A DNA stretch of 64,000 nucleotides from CAYGDP01 sp964348665 (GTDB taxonomy: Bacteria; Verrucomicrobiota; Verrucomicrobiia; Palsa-1439; CAYGDP01). A program made the translations under genes and the position numbers. Below, in pieces: positions 1-8,056 of this stretch. Location of the stretch: NCBI GenBank assembly GCA_964348665.1, contig CAYGDP010000016.1, forward strand, positions 15,740 to 79,739, in the 5' to 3' direction. Under the pieces are notes generated by a model that searched no databases, was not told the DNA's origin, and saw nothing but the letters and a program-made list of their open reading frames with translations. Within the stretch, counting starts at the first letter, position 1. Every line of letters starts with the position of its first letter.

Positions 1-93
1 CAAATCAGGCGTGGTGGCAACGACATTGAGTTTGGCCTCCCCTACCCCACTTAAACACGAACAAGCAAACAGAATTATCAATAGACTTTTCAT
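1..93 (-). CDS. Metal ABC transporter substrate-binding protein (ZnuA-like), 5' end only
   Basis: Only the first 31 codons lie in the window; the gene continues past its left edge. The translation starts with a hydrophobic signal peptide and then reads KLNVVATTPDL, the usual opening of the mature part of zinc/manganese-binding cluster 9 proteins (ZnuA, TroA, MntC type), which pass metal from the periplasm to an ABC importer. A good Shine-Dalgarno sequence (AAGGAG) lies about 9 nt before the ATG at 91-93. It follows the barrel gene by 19 nt on the same strand, so the two are probably cotranscribed. The metal ligands are not visible, so zinc rather than manganese is inferred from the neighbours. 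Confidence 0.7.
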   Translation of the reverse strand, partial: MKSLLIILFACSCLSGVGEAKLNVVATTPDL

Positions 94-112
94 TTTATTG
101 ATCTCCTTATAT

Positions 113-1489
113 TTAGAATTTATGTGCTGCGTGCGCTCCCAGCAGATACTCGAACTGCAACCAAACCGAGTGGTCATCGCCAAAATCCTGGCGATGATCA
201 AAGTTGTATTGCAGCCGAACGCGCGAGAATTCACTCGGATACCACGTCAGATTCGGCGAGAAACGAGTTCGATCGAGCCGAATCTCCGAGTCGAACTCCG
301 CTTCGTCGGCGCTGACAAACTCTCCGCGCAGCCCAGCAACCCATCGCGGCTTGATCCCCCAGAGCAGTTGCGAGTAGAAGCCCCAGTCGCTCAGTGACTC
401 GCGCGACAGAGGTACCGCACTTCCCGGCGGGTCATCAGGCGTCGTTCGTACGGCCGCTTCGTAACGACGATAGAGCGCTTCGGTTTGCCACGACACAAAC
501 GGAAACCCTTTGTCGGCGTTCGTCGGTTTCCATTTCCAGTAAAGGTCGGCACCATACACCTGCGTGTCGGCGCTCGAACCCGAATTGTTCGGGCCAAATG
601 CGCCCGAAGCACCCAGCACGATGGTCTGTGTGTCGGTCAAGTCGAACGACGTGGCGATGCGCGGCACGAACAGCAAATCCTGCGGCCCGCGCAGGGCGCG
701 TTCTACCGGCTCGCCGCCGTGGATGTCCACGGACTCCTCATTCCGGAAGCTGAAAGTCGTTTCGCCGTCGCTGTTGAAAACACCGAGCATCGTTTCCAAG
801 TAGAACGGTGTCGGTGCCAACCACGACAGCCGTGCCCCAGGGTTGCGGAGACCATCGGCACCGAACATACGATTCAGCACCAGCGGTTGATCCACGAACG
901 CCCACGCGTGCGGATGCTGCGAGTTTTGCCGGCCAAATTCCGTGAAGAATGTGCCGCCTTTCAATTGCAGATTCCACGGCAGCGAGGTGGTGAGAAAATA
1001 CGCTTCCTCCAATTCGAGCACGGTCTCCCCTCCTGGCTCGACTGCCATTACAATGGCGGCGAAGCCTTTGAAATAGGGATCCACTGCGCCATCGAGCTCC
1101 AGCTCCGCATTCGTCAGTGTGAATCCACGCTGGCTCGGATCGTGGTGTCCGCGCTGCAGCGACTCCACATCCGACTCCGTGGACCAGCCGAAGGCCGAGT
1201 CCCCCACGAAACTCACATTCATATACGCCCCACCCGAACGAAACAATGGAACCGGTTGCGCCGGGTTCCATTTCGCAGTAGGCGCAACCGGTTGAGCAGC
1301 GGGCGTAACAGGGGCTACATTTGCCGCTACCCTCTCTGCTTCAAGTGCGTTGATTTTATCCTGCATTTGCTTCATCTGAAGTTGCATTTGTTGCATTTGT
1401 TGTTTCAACTGCTGCAAATCAGTATCCTGTGCGCCCGCCACGACACACCCACTCCAGACCATTGCAACTATTACGAATAACTTTTTCAT
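113..1489 (-). CDS. Outer-membrane beta-barrel protein with N-terminal coiled coil, linked to metal uptake
   Basis: A 458-residue protein with a signal peptide (about residues 1-20), a Gln/Met-rich coiled coil (about 22-55) and then a long stretch of alternating beta-strand character ending in Phe, as outer-membrane barrels do. This is the layout of porin-like proteins that trimerise through an N-terminal coiled coil. It lies between a small His/Cys-rich protein and a ZnuA-like binding protein, which suggests it lets zinc or another divalent metal through the outer membrane. The barrel assignment comes from sequence character; the substrate is inferred from context only. Confidence 0.65.
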   Translation of the reverse strand: MKKLFVIVAMVWSGCVVAGAQDTDLQQLKQQMQQMQLQMKQMQDKINALEAERVAANVAPVTPAAQPVAPTAKWNPAQPVPLFRSGGAYMNVSFVGDSAFGWSTESDVESLQRGHHDPSQRGFTLTNAELELDGAVDPYFKGFAAIVMAVEPGGETVLELEEAYFLTTSLPWNLQLKGGTFFTEFGRQNSQHPHAWAFVDQPLVLNRMFGADGLRNPGARLSWLAPTPFYLETMLGVFNSDGETTFSFRNEESVDIHGGEPVERALRGPQDLLFVPRIATSFDLTDTQTIVLGASGAFGPNNSGSSADTQVYGADLYWKWKPTNADKGFPFVSWQTEALYRRYEAAVRTTPDDPPGSAVPLSRESLSDWGFYSQLLWGIKPRWVAGLRGEFVSADEAEFDSEIRLDRTRFSPNLTWYPSEFSRVRLQYNFDHRQDFGDDHSVWLQFEYLLGAHAAHKF

Positions 1490-1564
1490 TTTGATAGGCT
1501 CCTTTTGTGCATCATCTAATCACAGTTCTTCCGTGAAAGATTTCACGAGAACGGCAAACTGCGT

Positions 1565-1852
1565 TTAGGCGGCAGGTGGAGCGCGAGCGGGATAATATTC
1601 GACAACGAGGTCGCCATCGAATTTTGCAGGAGAGGAAAAAATCGGGTGGAAAACAATCGGCGCGAAGGCGATGAGCGACTCTTGAAGCGGTTCAGTAGCT
1701 TGGGTGGATTGCCATGCGCACGCTGCACAATGCAATGGTGACGATGACCCTGCTGCGGAGGAGTGGTCGTGATTCGCCGCGGCAATCAAAGTTGCAGTCA
1801 TCAGCGCGACCAACGCAACCGTGCTCCACAACCGCAACAATGGCGTGTGCAT
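1565..1852 (-). CDS. Small exported His/Cys protein (DUF2946-like)
   Basis: A protein of about 95 residues with one N-terminal hydrophobic segment (about residues 5-25), an NHDH motif just after it, and a central HCAACAW motif. Small exported proteins of this kind, such as DUF2946, are found beside metal-transport genes, and the Cys/His residues could bind metal. The ATG at 1850-1852 is preferred; a GTG two codons upstream is the alternative. It is followed 75 nt later by the outer-membrane barrel gene on the same strand. The family assignment is tentative and no function is known. Confidence 0.5.
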   Translation of the reverse strand: MHTPLLRLWSTVALVALMTATLIAAANHDHSSAAGSSSPLHCAACAWQSTQATEPLQESLIAFAPIVFHPIFSSPAKFDGDLVVEYYPARAPPAA

Positions 1853-1936
1853 TTGCACGGAGTTACACTACCCGGTTCTCTCTGTTTGTCAATCGTGAAC
1901 TCCTCCTGGAGTTTTGCGCTTGCAATCACAGGGGCG

Positions 1937-1961
1937 TTTGACTATGAAGCACTTCGTCAAA
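1937..1961. promoter_or_regulatory. Imperfect inverted repeat in a divergent intergenic region
   Basis: Between the metal-uptake genes (minus strand) and the repeat protein (plus strand) there is a GAAG-CA-CTTC inverted repeat flanked by TTTGAC and GTCAAA, with a three-base asymmetry. Its position fits an operator for the metal genes, for instance a Fur/Zur-family site, but it does not match a known consensus and could be chance. Confidence 0.2.
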
Positions 1962-1986
1962 TCCTGACGTTGCACAAGCGAATCGT

Positions 1987-3381
1987 ATGCGAGCAACATT
2001 GAACCACAAAAAACAGAGCCAACCTTCCTGGTGGCGAACGTTATGCCAATTGACTGGCTTGATTTCACCCGCTTTATCAAGCAAACGCCCCACTCGTCGA
2101 GCGGCCCGTCAGCCCCGGATCTTGAGCATGGAAACGCTTGAGGAGCGACTCGCGCCAGCAACGATCCGAGTCAGCACCAGTTTCTTGGGCTTGGAAGGCA
2201 ATCGTGATTCTTTCTTTCCTTCCGTCAGCACGGACGGGCGATATGTTACGTTCGAAAGCAGCGCAGAAAATCTTGTTGCAGGTGATACCAATGGGAAAAT
2301 CGACATTTTTGTAAAAGACACGGACACGGGTGTGGTTATCCGTGTGAGCACTGATTCCGCCGGCTTTCAATCCAATCGGGATTCATTCGATCCTGTGATC
2401 AGCGCCGATGGCCGGTACGTTGCGTTTACCAGCAAAGCTAGCAATCTTGTCCCGGGTGATACAAACGGTAAACATGATATTTTTGTAAAAGATACTATGA
2501 CCGGAGCAATCCTGCGCGCCAGCACTGACGCTGCGGGCTTGCAAGGGAAAGGATATTCGATCGATCCTGTGATCAGCGCCGATGGCCGGTATGTAGCGTT
2601 TGTCAGCGACTCCAAGAAACTCGTGCCGCTGGATGACAATCGTTCCTTCGATATTTTTGTGAAAGACACAACGACCGGAGCAATCATACGTGCAAGCGTG
2701 GATATCGCGGGTTTGGAAAGCAATCACGACTCGTTTACACCTTCCATCAGCGCCGATGGCCGATATGTCGCGTTTCGAAGCCTGTCTGATAACTTGATTG
2801 ACGATAATGAAGACAAAGACGGCTTTATGGATGTGTTTCTGAAAGACACCTTGACCGGTACGGTGACTCGCATAAGCACCGATGCCACAGGCGAACTGCA
2901 CAAAGGGGATTCCTGGTCGCCCGCAGTCAGCGCCGATGGCCGGTATGTGGCATTCATGAGTCAGGCAAACGACCTCGTTGCTGGCGACACCAACGGCAAG
3001 CATGACATTTTCCTGAAGGATACAACAAACGGCGCCATCACCCGCATCAGCACCGACGCAGTCGGCGCGCAAAGCAAAGGAGACTCTTTTGCGCCATCCA
3101 TCAGTGCCGACGGACGTTTTGTTGCATTTGTAAGTCGTGCCAGCAATCTTGTCGCCGGCGATACCAACGGAGTTGCGGATGTGTTTCGCAAGGATACGTT
3201 GACAGGCGCCATCACGAGGGTCAGCACCAGCTCGTCGGGCGGTCAAGGCAATCTCTTGTCCGACTTTGCGTCTTTGAGCGCCGATGGACAAAACATTGCC
3301 TTCGCCAGCGAAACCCCTATATTCGTAACCGGCGATACCAACGCCAAGTTTGATATCTTCCTCTGGAACAATCCGGATTGA
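1987..3381 (+). CDS. Secreted beta-propeller-like protein with seven tandem repeats and a LEERLAPA motif
   Basis: A 464-residue protein. A basic N-terminal segment (residues 1-48) leads to METLEERLAPA, a motif resembling the N-terminal motifs that recur in large secreted planctomycete proteins. Seven repeats of about 58 residues follow, each built around SADGRYVAFxS, NLVxGDTNGxxDIF and KDTxTGAIxRxSTD. This is the TolB/PD40 pattern of beta-propeller blades, and seven blades would close one propeller. The Asp/Asn-rich loops could bind calcium. It stands alone, divergent from the metal operon. No Shine-Dalgarno sequence is visible before the ATG, so the start is uncertain. The function is unknown; a cell-surface or binding role is likely. 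Confidence 0.75.
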   Translation: MRATLNHKKQSQPSWWRTLCQLTGLISPALSSKRPTRRAARQPRILSMETLEERLAPATIRVSTSFLGLEGNRDSFFPSVSTDGRYVTFESSAENLVAGDTNGKIDIFVKDTDTGVVIRVSTDSAGFQSNRDSFDPVISADGRYVAFTSKASNLVPGDTNGKHDIFVKDTMTGAILRASTDAAGLQGKGYSIDPVISADGRYVAFVSDSKKLVPLDDNRSFDIFVKDTTTGAIIRASVDIAGLESNHDSFTPSISADGRYVAFRSLSDNLIDDNEDKDGFMDVFLKDTLTGTVTRISTDATGELHKGDSWSPAVSADGRYVAFMSQANDLVAGDTNGKHDIFLKDTTNGAITRISTDAVGAQSKGDSFAPSISADGRFVAFVSRASNLVAGDTNGVADVFRKDTLTGAITRVSTSSSGGQGNLLSDFASLSADGQNIAFASETPIFVTGDTNAKFDIFLWNNPD

Positions 3382-3450
3382 TCAGTCGCGAAGATCTCTT
3401 CTTACTTCCTCTCACCAGCTTGTCCATGCCGCAAAGTGTTTCCTTCCGTG

Positions 3451-4470
3451 TCAAACGGCGAGTTCGCGCAAGTACTTCGCCGCTTCTTCCGGAACGGTAG
3501 GGTTGATATAAAAGCCGGTGCCCCATTCGAAGCCAGCGATGCTCGTCAGGCGGGGAAGTATTTCGATGTGCCAGCGGAAGTCTGCATCGAGCGTGTCCCA
3601 ATAGCCGCGGCGTGGATACCGCGCGGGGGCGGTATGGATGAAAAGGTTGTATTGTGGATGTTCAAGGGCTTTTGAGAGTTTGCTTAACGTGACTTTGAGA
3701 GAGTCGGCCAGCGAGGGGATTTCGTTCTTGGTAATTTGGTGGAAATCAGGGTGCTGCCGTTTCGGCAGGATACAGAGTTCGAACGGAAACCGAGAGGCGA
3801 ATGGGCAATAACTGATAAAATCGTTGTTTTCGTGGACGAGCCGTCCGCCCTCGCGGAGTTCCTGTTTGAGAATATCCTCGAAAACACAACGGTCTTTGTA
3901 TTCATAGTATTCCCGCGCACCGAGTAGTTTTTCGCGGACGCGAAGCGGAGTGATCGGCGTGGCGATGAGTTGGGAGTGGGCATGACTCAAGCTGGCTCCT
4001 GCATGGAGTCCAACATTCTTGAAGATGAGGATGTACCGAAGGCGTTTGTCTTGCAGCAGATCGGTCATCCGCGATCGGTAGGCTTCGATGACACTTGCGA
4101 TGCTTTCATTCGGCTGGTCTTCCAACGCGACGACATGGTTGGGGGTTTCAATGATTACCTCGTGCGCGCCAATCCCATTCATCCGGTCATAAATGCCAAT
4201 CCCCTCCTTGTTGATATCGCCTTCGATGCGAAGCGCTGGAAACTTGTTCGGAACGACCCGGACATCCCATCCGGGCGTGTTTGCAGCGGTATTTGGCGGA
4301 CGAATCGAAAAGATTTCGGCAGGCGTGCGCGCCTCATTGCCAACACAAAACGGGCAGTGATTTTTGTCGGCCTCGGCCGGTTCCGCAGGAAAATCCTGCG
4401 GTCTTTTGCCGCGTTCGGTGGCGATGATGACCCAGCGTCCGGTGACAACGTCTCGTCGAAGTTCAGGCAT
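3451..4470 (-). CDS. galT: Galactose-1-phosphate uridylyltransferase family protein
   Basis: A 339-residue HIT-superfamily nucleotidyltransferase that would swap UMP between UDP-glucose and galactose-1-phosphate (Leloir pathway). The N-terminus MPELRRDVVTGRWVIIA is typical of the family. A CPFC motif near residue 35 provides zinc ligands, and GASLSHAHSQLIATP holds the catalytic histidine. The C-terminal domain ends with HIEILPRL and GFYINPTVPEEAA. The ATG at 4470 is preferred because the protein then begins like its homologues; it overlaps the glgA stop codon by 8 nt, so the two are coupled. The neighbouring glycogen synthase suggests a role in sugar nucleotide or glycogen turnover. An ADP-glucose phosphorylase activity is possible for some members. 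Confidence 0.88.
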   Translation of the reverse strand: MPELRRDVVTGRWVIIATERGKRPQDFPAEPAEADKNHCPFCVGNEARTPAEIFSIRPPNTAANTPGWDVRVVPNKFPALRIEGDINKEGIGIYDRMNGIGAHEVIIETPNHVVALEDQPNESIASVIEAYRSRMTDLLQDKRLRYILIFKNVGLHAGASLSHAHSQLIATPITPLRVREKLLGAREYYEYKDRCVFEDILKQELREGGRLVHENNDFISYCPFASRFPFELCILPKRQHPDFHQITKNEIPSLADSLKVTLSKLSKALEHPQYNLFIHTAPARYPRRGYWDTLDADFRWHIEILPRLTSIAGFEWGTGFYINPTVPEEAAKYLRELAV

Positions 4471-5902
4471 GAGAGAGTTCTCCAAGGTATAGTTTTTCGT
4501 ATTGTTCAGCGGCTCGCGACCATGAGAAATCTGCCGCCATGGCGTTGCGGCGCAGTCGCGGCCAATGTGGTTTTACTTGGTAAAGCGCAAGCGCGCCACG
4601 CAGAGTGCCAACTAACGCCGCTGGTGTATAGTCATAAAATTTGATTCCGGTGCCGGCGCCAGAAGCTTCGTCATAGTTTTCGACGGTATCATCGAGGCCG
4701 CCCGTGGCTCGAACGATCGGGATTGTCCCGTACCGAAGGCTGTAGAGTTGATTCAAACCGCATGGTTCGAATTGGGATGGCATCAGGTAAAAATCGCTGC
4801 CAGCCTCGATTTTATGGGCGAGTGAATTGTCAAACGCAATTCGCACCGCTAGTTTTTGCGGGTGTTTCAGGGCAAGGCGGGTGAGCATTTCTTCGAAATA
4901 CTTTTCCCCTGCCCCAAGTATGATCCACCTCGCGTCGAGCGCCAGCAATTCGTCCGCCGCCGCGGCAAAAATATCGAATCCTTTTTGTCCTGTCAGGCGG
5001 GTGACCATGCCGATGACGGGAGCGTTTGTCGGCGCGAGGCCGAACTCTCGAAGTAAATCTCGTTTGCATTTGGCTTTTCCGCGAAGGTCGCTCGCGCTGT
5101 AATGAGTGGCAAGGTGATGGTCGGTTTCGGGATTCCACTCGCCATAGTCCGCGCCATTCAAGATGCCATAGATGTCCCGCATTCGGCTGCGCAGAACCGG
5201 ATCGAGGCCGTACCCGTGTTCCGGGGTGAGGATTTCTTGGGAATATCGTGGACTTACGGTCGTAATCTGATGGGAGAAGATTATTCCCGATTTCATACAA
5301 TTGAGCTGGCCATAAAATTCGATCGCTTCGGCGCTAAAAAAACTATCTGGAAGATTGAGCAACGGAAATTCCAAGCTCCAAAACCGGCCTTGGTACGCGA
5401 GATTGTTGATCGTAAAAACGGTTTTTGCGCGTGAGACAGAACTATCGGCGAGACTGGCGTAGAGAGGCACCAACCCGGTATGCCAGTCGTGGCAATGGAT
5501 GATATCAGGTTGAAGTTGGAGCGTTGTGGAGGCGGCGACCACAGCTTTCGAAAAAAAAATGAAACGTTCAGCATTGTCCTCGTAATCGCGTTCCGACAGG
5601 CGGTACAGCTCCGACCGATCGTAATACTCGTCGCGGCGAATGAGCAGCAGTGACAAGCGAGGCGCCAGGGTCAATTGCCACAGGTCGGCGGTGCACTGAC
5701 GTTGTCCAAGCGGAAGAGTAATCCGATGACCGGTATGGACGGCTTGTTTGGCAGGTTCGCGGGCGCACCGATAAAAGGGGAGCGCAACGGTAATATCATG
5801 CCCCCGCACAGCCAGTTCTCGAGGAAGGGCGGCAAGAACGTCGCCGAGCCCGCCTGTTTTAGCGAAGGGTGCCATTTCACTGGCAGCCATGAGGATTTTC
5901 AC
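4463..5902 (-). CDS. glgA: Glycogen synthase
   Basis: A GT5 family enzyme that adds glucose from ADP-glucose to growing alpha-1,4-glucan. The start is probably the GTG at 5900-5902, giving VKILMAASEMAPFAKTGGLG, the usual GlgA opening with the KTGGLGDV ADP-glucose-binding motif; the length is then 479 residues, normal for the family. The C-terminal Rossmann domain carries SQFEPCGLNQL and the following GGLDDTV, the nucleotide-sugar site. An in-frame ATG sits four codons further downstream. galT overlaps its 3' end. The gene is divergent from the FHA/kinase operon, with about 100 nt between the starts. Confidence 0.93.
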   Translation of the reverse strand: MKILMAASEMAPFAKTGGLGDVLAALPRELAVRGHDITVALPFYRCAREPAKQAVHTGHRITLPLGQRQCTADLWQLTLAPRLSLLLIRRDEYYDRSELYRLSERDYEDNAERFIFFSKAVVAASTTLQLQPDIIHCHDWHTGLVPLYASLADSSVSRAKTVFTINNLAYQGRFWSLEFPLLNLPDSFFSAEAIEFYGQLNCMKSGIIFSHQITTVSPRYSQEILTPEHGYGLDPVLRSRMRDIYGILNGADYGEWNPETDHHLATHYSASDLRGKAKCKRDLLREFGLAPTNAPVIGMVTRLTGQKGFDIFAAAADELLALDARWIILGAGEKYFEEMLTRLALKHPQKLAVRIAFDNSLAHKIEAGSDFYLMPSQFEPCGLNQLYSLRYGTIPIVRATGGLDDTVENYDEASGAGTGIKFYDYTPAALVGTLRGALALYQVKPHWPRLRRNAMAADFSWSRAAEQYEKLYLGELSHA

Positions 5903-5954
5903 GCATCGACTTATAGTCGGACAGGCACAAAAACTCAAGGACGCAGCTTTGCTG

Positions 5955-5983
5955 TTGCAGAAGTGGGTATGTCTATGTATAAT
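5955..5983 (+). promoter_or_regulatory. Sigma70-type promoter of the FHA-kinase operon
   Basis: TTGCAG at 5955-5960 and a perfect TATAAT at 5978-5983 are separated by 17 nt. A strong Shine-Dalgarno AAGGAG at 5996-6001 lies 2 nt before the ATG at 6004. The transcript would start near 5990, leaving a leader of only about 15 nt. Confidence 0.55.
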
Positions 5984-6003
5984 GGGCAACCGTTCAAGGA
6001 GTT

Positions 6004-6408
6004 ATGCCGACGCTGAACTACCAAAAAACCGATGGCTCGGTGCTAAAGTTGGAGTTTACCGACCAACCCCTAACGCTGGGGCGCGGGAAAGATGCCGATG
6101 TCCAAATCATGGACACGGAAATATCCCGGATTCATTGTGCCATTCGAATTTGGGAGGGCGATTTCATCATCAAAGACCTCGGCTCGACAAACGGTTCATA
6201 CGTCAACGGCGTTCGGGTGGATCTCGCCAAGCTCAAAGACGGCGACCAGGTGCGGATTGGCAATACCGTCTTCGAGTTTCAGATGCAAAAACCGAAGGGT
6301 GCGACAACCATATTGCGCAACGTGGAGCAAGAAATGGCAAGCGGGAAAGGGTACACGACGATCCTTCGCGAGGTCGTCAAGCAGGCCGACCGCAAGCCGC
6401 CTTCGTAA
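6004..6408 (+). CDS. FHA domain protein (first of a tandem pair)
   Basis: A 134-residue soluble protein with a forkhead-associated domain over residues 1-98, which binds phosphothreonine. The diagnostic residues are present: TLGRGKDADVQI (the Gly-Arg of the binding loop), SRIHCAI (Ser, His) and DLGSTNGSYVNG (the Thr-Asn-Gly loop). The C-terminal tail contains two TTI(L) segments (KGATTILR, KGYTTILR) that look like Thr phosphorylation sites. It is followed 2 nt later by a paralogue and then by a Ser/Thr kinase, so it is probably a phosphorylated partner or reader of that kinase. Confidence 0.9.
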   Translation: MPTLNYQKTDGSVLKLEFTDQPLTLGRGKDADVQIMDTEISRIHCAIRIWEGDFIIKDLGSTNGSYVNGVRVDLAKLKDGDQVRIGNTVFEFQMQKPKGATTILRNVEQEMASGKGYTTILREVVKQADRKPPS

Positions 6409-6410
6409 CC

Positions 6411-6815
6411 ATGCCATCTCTCAATTATCGCAAAGAAGACGGATCGGTGCTGAAACTCGAATTCAGCGATCAACCCCTCACCCTCGGTCGCAGTAAACAA
6501 GCCGATATCCAAATCACCGACGACGAAATCTCGCGGATTCATTGTTCCATTCAGATTCAACATGGCGATTACGTGATCACTGACTTGGGATCGACCAACG
6601 GAACTTTTGTCAACGATCAACGTGTCGAAATCGCCAAACTTAAGCGTGGCGACCGTGTTCGCGTTGGGAACACCCTCTTCGAGTTCGAAATCCCTCGCAC
6701 CAAAGGCGCCACAACGATCCTTCGCGACGTCGAGAAGGAAATGGCGGAACGGCGCGGTCACACGACCATCGTGCGCCGCATTGGCGAGCCGCTCGACGGC
6801 AAGCCTTCCTCGTGA
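6411..6815 (+). CDS. FHA domain protein (second of a tandem pair)
   Basis: Also 134 residues and collinear with the preceding gene over its whole length, including the TLGRSKQADIQI, SRIHCSI and DLGSTNGTFVN motifs and the Thr-rich tail (KGATTILR, RGHTTIVRR). The pair clearly arose by tandem duplication and has since diverged. Only 2 nt separate the first stop from this ATG. The kinase gene follows 17 nt downstream. The tail repeats suggest that both proteins are phosphorylated on threonine by that kinase and could bind each other; this is inference. Confidence 0.9.
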   Translation: MPSLNYRKEDGSVLKLEFSDQPLTLGRSKQADIQITDDEISRIHCSIQIQHGDYVITDLGSTNGTFVNDQRVEIAKLKRGDRVRVGNTLFEFEIPRTKGATTILRDVEKEMAERRGHTTIVRRIGEPLDGKPSS

Positions 6816-6832
6816 CCGAAGGAGCATCGCCT

Positions 6833-8056
6833 ATGGCGGACGATCCCTCTGCCAACACCGCCCGACGCGACCCGCAAGTAGGAGATTTTCTCGGCCATTA
6901 CCGGCTCGATCAACTCCTAGGCGCGGGCGGGATGGGTGTTGTCTTCAAAGCCCATGAAGAGGCGCTGAACCGTTACGTTGCCATCAAAGTCCTTAGCCAC
7001 AAACTTTCTGCCGATCAAGAGTTTGTGCAGCGCTTTCTCCACGAAGCCCAGGCGATTGCCGCGCTCAATCATCCGAATATCACGCAAATCTATTACATCG
7101 CCCAACAGGAAAACATACTTTTCTTCGCAATGGAATTTGTTGAGGGGATGGAGCTGGACACACTTCTCCGCTCGCGACAGCGACTCGAACCTCGTCAAGC
7201 GGTTGAACTTATCCGCCAAGCCGCGCACGGGCTTCAACATGCGCATAAACACGGTGTCATCCACCGGGATATCAAACCCGCCAACCTCATGCTGACATCC
7301 GAAGGCATCATCAAGGTTTGTGATTTTGGTCTCGCCAAGGAAGTCAGTACGGAAGCGGGGCTGACGACCAAGCAAACGGTGATGGGGACGCCGTATTACA
7401 TGAGTCCGGAACAGGCCAAGGGAGAATCGGTGGATCATCGCAGCGATATTTACAGTTTGGGCGCCACCCTTTACCAACTCCTCGCCGGCCGCCCGCCGTT
7501 CATGGGGGACAGTTCGATGGCGATCATGATCCACCACATCCAATCACCGCTTCCGCCAATCCAACAATTCAATCCAGCCATTCCCACGGCGATTAATATG
7601 ATTCTTCATAAAGCCATGGCAAAACAAACCAGCGCGCGATATCAATCGTATGCCGAATTGATTCGCGACCTGGACAATTTTTTGGCCGCCCCTTCCCTGC
7701 CCCCTCCGGTGGCCGAGCCCGTGGAAGTCCCGCAGCGATCGTTTATGCCGACATTTGTCTTGGTAGCGCTGGCCGTGGCGCTCGGGTGGTTTTTTGTAAA
7801 AAACCTTCGGGAAAAGGATTCTCCCCTGCCTCCGCAACTACCACAGCCAATTGTTGTCAATGACGGAAATAATCCCCACCCACTCCCCCGTCTGGCCAAA
7901 ATAAAACCCTCGAAGAACAAGCCGAGAATGCATTCCGCAAATTGCAAAGCCAAGCCAATGAACTGCTCACCGCTGGAAGCTTCAGCGACGCGGATACTGT
8001 TTACGCATCTTCCTGGCCGAATCAGTTTCGCGGAACACAAGCATGGCAACTCTTGA
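6833..8056 (+). CDS. Membrane Ser/Thr protein kinase (probably cut short by a frameshift)
   Basis: A Hanks-type kinase. GAGGMGVVFKA is the P-loop, VAIKVL holds the ATP-contacting lysine, and HRDIKPANLM (catalytic loop), DFGLAK (Mg2+ site) and MGTPYYMSPEQ (activation segment and P+1 loop) are intact. One membrane helix follows the kinase domain (about residues 300-320, PTFVLVALAVALGWFFV). The ATG at 6833 has AAGGAG 8 nt upstream and is preferred to the GTG at 6812. After about 7880 the reading frame loses sensible composition, while the next frame continues with a good helical and beta-helix protein. The kinase and the following gene are therefore probably one protein of about 1,080 residues split by a one-base change near the C5 run at 7885-7889. 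Confidence 0.9.
   Translation: MADDPSANTARRDPQVGDFLGHYRLDQLLGAGGMGVVFKAHEEALNRYVAIKVLSHKLSADQEFVQRFLHEAQAIAALNHPNITQIYYIAQQENILFFAMEFVEGMELDTLLRSRQRLEPRQAVELIRQAAHGLQHAHKHGVIHRDIKPANLMLTSEGIIKVCDFGLAKEVSTEAGLTTKQTVMGTPYYMSPEQAKGESVDHRSDIYSLGATLYQLLAGRPPFMGDSSMAIMIHHIQSPLPPIQQFNPAIPTAINMILHKAMAKQTSARYQSYAELIRDLDNFLAAPSLPPPVAEPVEVPQRSFMPTFVLVALAVALGWFFVKNLREKDSPLPPQLPQPIVVNDGNNPHPLPRLAKIKPSKNKPRMHSANCKAKPMNCSPLEASATRILFTHLPGRISFAEHKHGNS

Noticed and set aside
485..1480. Long plus-strand reading frame opposite the barrel gene
   Set aside because: It is rich in Arg, Cys and His with no domain pattern, and is the mirror image of a well-formed exported protein on the minus strand.
2383..3291. Minus-strand reading frame opposite the seven-repeat protein
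   Set aside because: Its apparent repeats only mirror those of the plus-strand gene.
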